Both the position numbers and the translations under genes were made by a program. Source: Mumia flava (lineage in GTDB: Bacteria; Actinomycetota; Actinomycetes; Propionibacteriales; Nocardioidaceae). From it: a stretch of 64,000 nucleotides of DNA. Position 1 is the stretch's first letter; each line of letters opens with the position of its first letter. Positions 60,307 to 64,000 of the stretch are shown one piece after another. The stretch spans positions 372,001 to 436,000 of the forward strand of contig NZ_PGEZ01000001.1 of assembly GCF_002797495.1 (NCBI RefSeq), given 5' to 3'. The notes beneath the pieces are model-generated. The model was not told the origin of the DNA and ran no database searches. It saw only the letters and a program-made list of their open reading frames with translations.

Positions 60307-61592
60307 GCCGCCACCTCGATCCGGGTGACCCACTTGGTCTGCCGGACGCCGGGGCGGTTCGGGGCGATCAGCCGGCACGGGAAGCCGTGGTCGAGGTCGA
60401 GCTCGGTGCCGTTGAGCCGCAGCGCGAGCAGAGTCCGCTCGTCGGCCGCGAACGGCGCCGGCAGGTCCGAGCTCGCGAACGCGCCCCGGGTCTGCAGCGA
60501 CGTCACCCGTACGTCCGTGTCCGGGGGCGCACCGACGGTCGCGAGCAGGGCGCGTACGGGGACGCCGGTCCAGTCCGCGGAGCGGCTCCACCCTTCGACG
60601 CACGCGATCGGCAGCCGCTCGGTGCTTTGCGGCATCGCGGCGAGATCGTCGCGGGTGAGGGTACGAGAGGTGGTGCCGTGGACGATCTCGAGCGTCCAGT
60701 CGTCGGGGACGGTGACGCCGGCCTGGGCCGCGGTGCGGTTGACCGGGAGGTCCTGCGGGCCGTCGCCCGAGCGGACGGCGAGGACCGAGACGCGACGCAG
60801 CCACGGCACGGTCTGCCCCGCGGTGAGGACGACAGCGAGTGCGCTGGCGACGCCGGTCGCGGTGAGGACGGCGCGGCGGGTGGTGGCGTCGTCGGTGGGT
60901 GGGGTGGGGGTCTCGATCGCTCGCTCCGCTCGTGCCTCGACCGACGGGGTGGTGGGGGTGGGGGTCTCGATCGCTCGCTCCGCTCGCGCCTCGACCAGCG
61001 GGGCGGTGGGTGGGGTCGGGGTCTCGATCGCTCGCTCCGCTCGCGCCTCGACCGGCGGGGCGGGCTCAACCGGCGCGCGGGCGTACGCCGCGCGGATCGT
61101 CGGCCACTTCACCGCCAGGTGTACGAGCAGCGCGCCGATCGCCAGCCACGCCACCGCGTAGTGCGTGGCGCGGAAGCTGAAGGACCACGGGTACCACTGC
61201 ACGATGTTCGTCAGCCCGCTCGCGAGCTGGAAGATCCCGGCCGCAACCAGCGCGAGGATCGACAGCCGCTCGAGCCCGTGCAACATCAGCGCGACCCGCT
61301 CGCGGGGCGGCCGGACGAACAGCCGCGGGAAGACCGACCAGAGCTTCACCAGCAGCAGCGGTACGGCGGCGGTCCCAGCGATCACGTGGATCCCCTGGGT
61401 CACCCGGTAGAGCCACGCCGGATCCGTCGGCAGCGTCAGCCATGCCGGCGGCGTCTGCTGCACGTGGCTCCACAGGCCGGTGAGGAAGCAGATCCCGAAC
61501 GCCAGCCCGAGCCACGTCCCCACCCGCGCCGTCGTCCGCGGCCCCCGCCCCGCCTGCGGGAAGTCCTCGACGCGCGGCAGCCGGAGGCTCAC
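60303..61592 (-). CDS. Cytochrome-b-like membrane domain fused to a sulfite-oxidase-type molybdopterin domain
   Basis: A 429-residue fusion. Residues 1-165 contain four or five transmembrane segments with spaced histidines (GIHVIAG, LHGLERLS, THYAVAW, LLVHLAVKW) that could hold heme. Residues 175-220 are a linker made of three copies of VEARAERAIETPTP, encoded by repeat family A. A further hydrophobic segment (VLTATGVASALAVVLTAG) follows, then an oxidoreductase molybdopterin domain from about 265, with the Mo-ligand cysteine in PIACVEGWSRS and RLIAPNRPGVRQTKW near the end. It resembles YedY-like methionine-sulfoxide or sulfite oxidoreductases. GTG 61592 overlaps the methyltransferase stop. 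Substrate unknown. Confidence 0.8.
   Translation of the reverse strand: MSLRLPRVEDFPQAGRGPRTTARVGTWLGLAFGICFLTGLWSHVQQTPPAWLTLPTDPAWLYRVTQGIHVIAGTAAVPLLLVKLWSVFPRLFVRPPRERVALMLHGLERLSILALVAAGIFQLASGLTNIVQWYPWSFSFRATHYAVAWLAIGALLVHLAVKWPTIRAAYARAPVEPAPPVEARAERAIETPTPPTAPLVEARAERAIETPTPTTPSVEARAERAIETPTPPTDDATTRRAVLTATGVASALAVVLTAGQTVPWLRRVSVLAVRSGDGPQDLPVNRTAAQAGVTVPDDWTLEIVHGTTSRTLTRDDLAAMPQSTERLPIACVEGWSRSADWTGVPVRALLATVGAPPDTDVRVTSLQTRGAFASSDLPAPFAADERTLLALRLNGTELDLDHGFPCRLIAPNRPGVRQTKWVTRIEVAA
60910..61060. repeat. Repeat family A, three tandem copies inside a coding region
   Basis: GTCTCGATCGCTCGCTCCGC recurs at 60910, 60964 and 61021, spaced 54-57 bp (multiples of three). The copies are translated as three VEARAERAIETPTP units in the linker of the molybdopterin fusion protein. 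Confidence 0.9.
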
Positions 61593-62275
61593 GGCCCCTC
61601 CCGCTCCGATTCAGCGCGCTCCAGCTCCACCACGTACCGCCCCCCGTGCTCGTGGAGACGGAGCACTCGCATGCCCGCGGCAGCGACCACGCCGGCGAGG
61701 GCGTCGAGACCGAGGCGCGCCCACGCGAACGGTTCGCTGGTCCGCTCCCCTACCCGTACGCGCAGCCGCTGGACGCTGAGTCCGACGCCGGCGGGCTCGA
61801 CCTCGGCCAGCACCGTCCCGCCCGCCCGGACCAGCGCACCGATCCGCCGCAGCAGCCGTACGGGGTCACCGCCGATGCCGATGTTGCCGTCCGCGAGCAG
61901 CGCGTGGTGCCACGTGCCGACACCGGGCACCCGGTCGAACACGTCGAGCCGCAGCGCCGGCGCCCCTCGTCCGCGCGCGAGCCTCACGGCCTCGGCGGAG
62001 ATGTCGATCCCGAGCGCCGGGACCTTCCGACGCGTGAGCGCCCCCGCGAGCCGGCCCGGACCGCAGCCGATGTCGAGGGTGAAGCCGGAGCAGCGGTCCA
62101 CGAACAACCGGTGGTCGCCCTCGTCCGCGTCACCGCACCAGCGCCCGACCGGCAGCCGCAGCGAGGTGCCGTGGTCGGTCACGACCTCGGCGGACGCCCC
62201 GGCGTACGCGTGGTCGACGACACTCCGGGAACGGCGGCCCCCGGCCTCGTCCATGGACGTGCGGAGCGCGGTCAC
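61589..62275 (-). CDS. SAM-dependent methyltransferase
   Basis: A 228-residue class I methyltransferase: motif I FTLDIGCGPGRLAGALTRR near residue 65, the acidic GIDISAEAV, and a WHHALLADGNIGIGGDP segment where motif IV is expected. GTG 62275 overlaps the DUF2064 stop (GTGA), giving the operon its typical coupling; ATG 62254 (MDEAGG) is the alternative. The combination with DUF2064 and GT2 genes recurs in actinobacteria, as I recall, and points to envelope or glycoconjugate modification, but the substrate is not known. Confidence 0.8.
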   Translation of the reverse strand: MTALRTSMDEAGGRRSRSVVDHAYAGASAEVVTDHGTSLRLPVGRWCGDADEGDHRLFVDRCSGFTLDIGCGPGRLAGALTRRKVPALGIDISAEAVRLARGRGAPALRLDVFDRVPGVGTWHHALLADGNIGIGGDPVRLLRRIGALVRAGGTVLAEVEPAGVGLSVQRLRVRVGERTSEPFAWARLGLDALAGVVAAAGMRVLRLHEHGGRYVVELERAESEREGP

Positions 62276-62982
62276 CGGGCTGCTCCGGCTCGCCGGCCGG
62301 GCGTACGCCGGGCCGCCGCGATCGCCTGCACGGCCCTCGCCGTACGGGTCTGCGGCGCGGCCGACGCGATCGCGACCGCGTCGTCCCACGTGTCGAGGTC
62401 GGACAGCGTGGGGCCGTACGCGACCCGCGCACCGGCGCGGGCGAGCGCGTCGCTGGTCCGTTCGCCGGTGTCGTGGCGCGACATCGGCACGTCGGCCAGC
62501 GGCTCGGCCCAGCGCGCCGCCCGGACGCCGAGCACCCACCAGCCGCCGTCGGTCGCCGGCCCGAGGACCGCGTCGGCCTCGGCCAGACCGGCGCCGACGG
62601 CCTCGAGGTGCGCGGGCGTCACCTGTGGCGTGTCCATCCCGATCTGCACCACGCCGTGCCCGTCGTCGGCGTCCGCGTGGGCCGCCGTGAGCCGCTCGGC
62701 GAACGTCTCCCCGCGCTGCGCGACCACGCGGTACGGCGCGCAGGCGGCGGTGATCGCGTCGGCGTCCACCCCGTCGGCGAAGGACCCCGCGACCGCGATC
62801 ACGACCGGCCACGGGCTGGTCGCGGCGACGTCGAGCGTGTCGAGCAGCGCAGCGGCGGCCACCGTCGCCGCGGCGCTCGCCCCGACGGTCGTCGCGAGCC
62901 GGGTCTTCGCGACGCCGGGCACCGGGGCCTTGGCGACGACGAGCAGCGTCGGAGCGCCCGCCCGCGCCGGACGAGCGCTCAT
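62272..62982 (-). CDS. DUF2064 / TIGR04282-type glycosyltransferase-like protein
   Basis: A 236-residue nucleotidyl/glycosyltransferase-fold protein. TLLVVAKAPVPGVAKTRLAT near residue 12 is the family opening (related to CofC and NTP transferases), and GMDTPQVTPAHLEAV near 115 and GPATDGGWWVLGV near 140 carry the D-x-P and DGG motifs. The role is undefined in all organisms. ATG 62982 overlaps the GT2 stop codon (ATGA). Confidence 0.83.
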   Translation of the reverse strand: MSARPARAGAPTLLVVAKAPVPGVAKTRLATTVGASAAATVAAAALLDTLDVAATSPWPVVIAVAGSFADGVDADAITAACAPYRVVAQRGETFAERLTAAHADADDGHGVVQIGMDTPQVTPAHLEAVGAGLAEADAVLGPATDGGWWVLGVRAARWAEPLADVPMSRHDTGERTSDALARAGARVAYGPTLSDLDTWDDAVAIASAAPQTRTARAVQAIAAARRTPGRRAGAAR

Positions 62983-63641
62983 CGGACGACCTTCGCGAAG
63001 TCCACCGCGACCCGCGCCGTCCCTCGTACCGAGCCGGAGACCTTCGAGCGTGTCCCGGCGGCACGTGGGCGGTACGCGACGTCGTGCTCGGTGATCGTCC
63101 AACCCGCCCCGCCGGCCTTGATCATGAGCTCGAGCGGGTAGCCGAACCGCCGGTCGCGCACGTCCAGCTCCAACAGCGCCTCGCGGGAGCAGACGCGCAG
63201 CGGCGCGAGGTCGTGGATGCCGAGCGCGCTCGAGCGCCGGATCCACCACGCCATCAACGCGGTCCCGGCCCGGGCGTGCCACGGCCACACGCCGCGCGCG
63301 ACCGGCCGGCGACGTCCGATCGCCATCGTGGCACGGCCGGCGAGCACGTCGTCGAGCAGCGGGTCGAGGTCGCGCGGGTCGAGCGATGCGTCGCCGTCGA
63401 TCACCGCGACGTACGGCGCGGTGGCCGCCAGCACACCGGCGTGCACCGCCGCGCCGTACCCCGGTGTCGGCTCCGCGACCACCCGAGCTCCGAGGCTCCG
63501 GGCCACGTCAGCGGTGCCGTCGCGCGAGCCGTTGTCGACGACCACGACACCGAACCGCCGCGGCACCTGTCGCAGCACCCCCGGCAGGGCCAGGGCTTCG
63601 TCTCGGCACGGCACCACGAGGTCGCACACCGGTTCGTCCAT
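62979..63641 (-). CDS. Family 2 glycosyltransferase
   Basis: A 220-residue GT2 enzyme. The nucleotide-sugar site is VVPCRDEALALPGVLRQVP near residue 10, VVVDNGSRDGT near 33 and the metal-binding VIDGDASLDP near 80; the later GIHDLAPLRVCSRE fits dolichol-phosphate-mannose-synthase-like members. No membrane segment, so it is cytoplasmic or peripheral. First gene of the five-gene overlapped operon. TACGTT lies 6 bp before ATG 63641. It likely makes a lipid-linked sugar or modifies a small molecule together with the DUF2064 and methyltransferase products. Confidence 0.87.
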   Translation of the reverse strand: MDEPVCDLVVPCRDEALALPGVLRQVPRRFGVVVVDNGSRDGTADVARSLGARVVAEPTPGYGAAVHAGVLAATAPYVAVIDGDASLDPRDLDPLLDDVLAGRATMAIGRRRPVARGVWPWHARAGTALMAWWIRRSSALGIHDLAPLRVCSREALLELDVRDRRFGYPLELMIKAGGAGWTITEHDVAYRPRAAGTRSKVSGSVRGTARVAVDFAKVVR

Positions 63642-63647
63642 GTCTCG

Positions 63648-63653
63648 AACGTA
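63648..63653 (-). promoter_or_regulatory. -10 element of a leaderless-type promoter for the GT2 operon
   Basis: On the minus strand TACGTT is followed by 6 bp and ATG 63641. Confidence 0.45.
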
Positions 63654-63765
63654 CGGACGGCTGCGCCGTTCCGCAGGCCGGAAGCGGTGACGAACCCGTG
63701 ACACCGCGCCGACCGGGCCTGCGTGGGCCGGACCGCGCGCGGACCCGGCGCGGACGCGCCCGGCG

Positions 63766-63987
63766 GACTCCGTAGCCGGCTGGGGAGACCCGCACTGGGC
63801 ACGGGAAACCATCCGCGCCCACTGGCAGACTCCGTAGCCGGCTGGGCAGACCCGCACTGGGCACGGGAAACCATCCGCGCCCACTGGCAGACTCCGTAGC
63901 CGGCTGGGCAGACCCGCACTGGGCACGGGAAACCTTCCGCGCCCACTGGCAGACTCCGTAGCCGGCTGGGCAGACCGCCACGGGCAG
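63766..63987 (+). repeat. 62-bp tandem repeat at the right edge (family D)
   Basis: Three complete, almost identical 62-bp units start at 63766, 63828 and 63890 (each GACTCCGTAGCCGGCTGGG...), followed by a partial fourth from 63952. There are no unique spacers. A diverged inverted copy lies at 7549-7588. The 359 bp from 63642 to the window end hold the GT2 promoter and these repeats, and no gene that I can support. Confidence 0.92.
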
Positions 63988-64000
63988 ACCCTCAACCCGC

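Noticed and set aside
63766-63987. CRISPR array
   Set aside because: The 62-bp units are contiguous with no unique spacers, and no cas gene is present.

Overview
The window is high-GC DNA with dense coding on both strands, many 4-bp ATGA/GTGA gene overlaps and frequent GTG starts. It is chromosomal DNA of an actinobacterium: it carries a WhiB-family protein, GlnE next to a GlnA2-type glutamine synthetase, a gluABCD operon beside recX-recA, a mycobacterial-type SOS box and a DesA3-like desaturase with its reductase. Dispersed GC-rich repeats and the gene set suggest a Nocardioidaceae-like genus (Nocardioides, Aeromicrobium or Mumia type), but the genus is a guess. I see no rRNA, tRNA, CRISPR array, transposase or integrase.

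Layout. 0-2.9 kb: a LigD-type polymerase domain, a small hypothetical, a MerR regulator and a WhiB protein. 3.0-10.5 kb: nitrogen and cofactor housekeeping (glnE, glnA2, nadE, panB). 10.5-16.0 kb: a Rieske oxygenase, its reductase and a DgcA-like flavoenzyme with a divergent LysR regulator, best read as an N-demethylation pathway for betaine-type compounds. 16.0-20.6 kb: a secreted M14 carboxypeptidase and a MocR-type regulator lacking the PLP lysine. 20.7-23.9 kb: a fatty-acid desaturase and its ferredoxin reductase, divergent from a TetR repressor, with two matching palindromic operators between them. 24.0-28.7 kb: miaA, an MT0933-like antitoxin, a methyltransferase, a secreted GH5 hydrolase and a Nudix protein. 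28.7-43.4 kb: a catabolic island (two MmgE/PrpD proteins, family III CoA transferase, cyclase-type hydrolase, hydantoinase-like amidohydrolase, IclR regulator, complete branched-chain-type ABC importer, CatC-like isomerase, Asp/Glu-racemase-like protein, fumarate-reductase-like flavoprotein). 43.5-49.6 kb: a duplicated ABM-like protein, a DJ-1/PfpI protein, miaB, a VOC protein, a small membrane protein with its TetR regulator, and a drug-efflux MFS. 49.8-53.2 kb: gluABCD glutamate uptake. 53.3-56.8 kb: a DUF4442 hotdog protein, a GNAT, a CapA-like lipoprotein and an M28 peptidase. 56.9-59.7 kb: recX and recA, the latter interrupted by a full LAGLIDADG intein of the M. leprae RecA class. 59.8-63.6 kb: a five-gene overlapping operon (GT2, DUF2064, methyltransferase, cytochrome-b/molybdopterin fusion, membrane protein). 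The right edge holds a 62-bp tandem repeat.

How it fits together. In other actinobacteria recA, recX, gluDCBA, miaB and miaA lie close together. Here the same backbone is visible but stretched: about 20 kb separates miaA from miaB, and most of that is the 28.7-43.4 kb catabolic island. The island looks like one regulon. A 17-bp inverted repeat (arms GTTYCG and CGGAAC, 5-bp spacer) lies at the divergent promoters on its left and at the iclR promoter, and a weaker copy lies before the importer gene. No known pathway matches the enzyme combination, so this is my best candidate for an undescribed system: import of a carboxylate, probably cyclic-amide-derived, then hydrolysis, CoA activation and isomerisation.

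Other recurring themes are leaderless-type promoters (TANNNT 6-7 bp before the start codon) at nine genes and at least five families of dispersed repeats, one of which is translated in frame inside three proteins.
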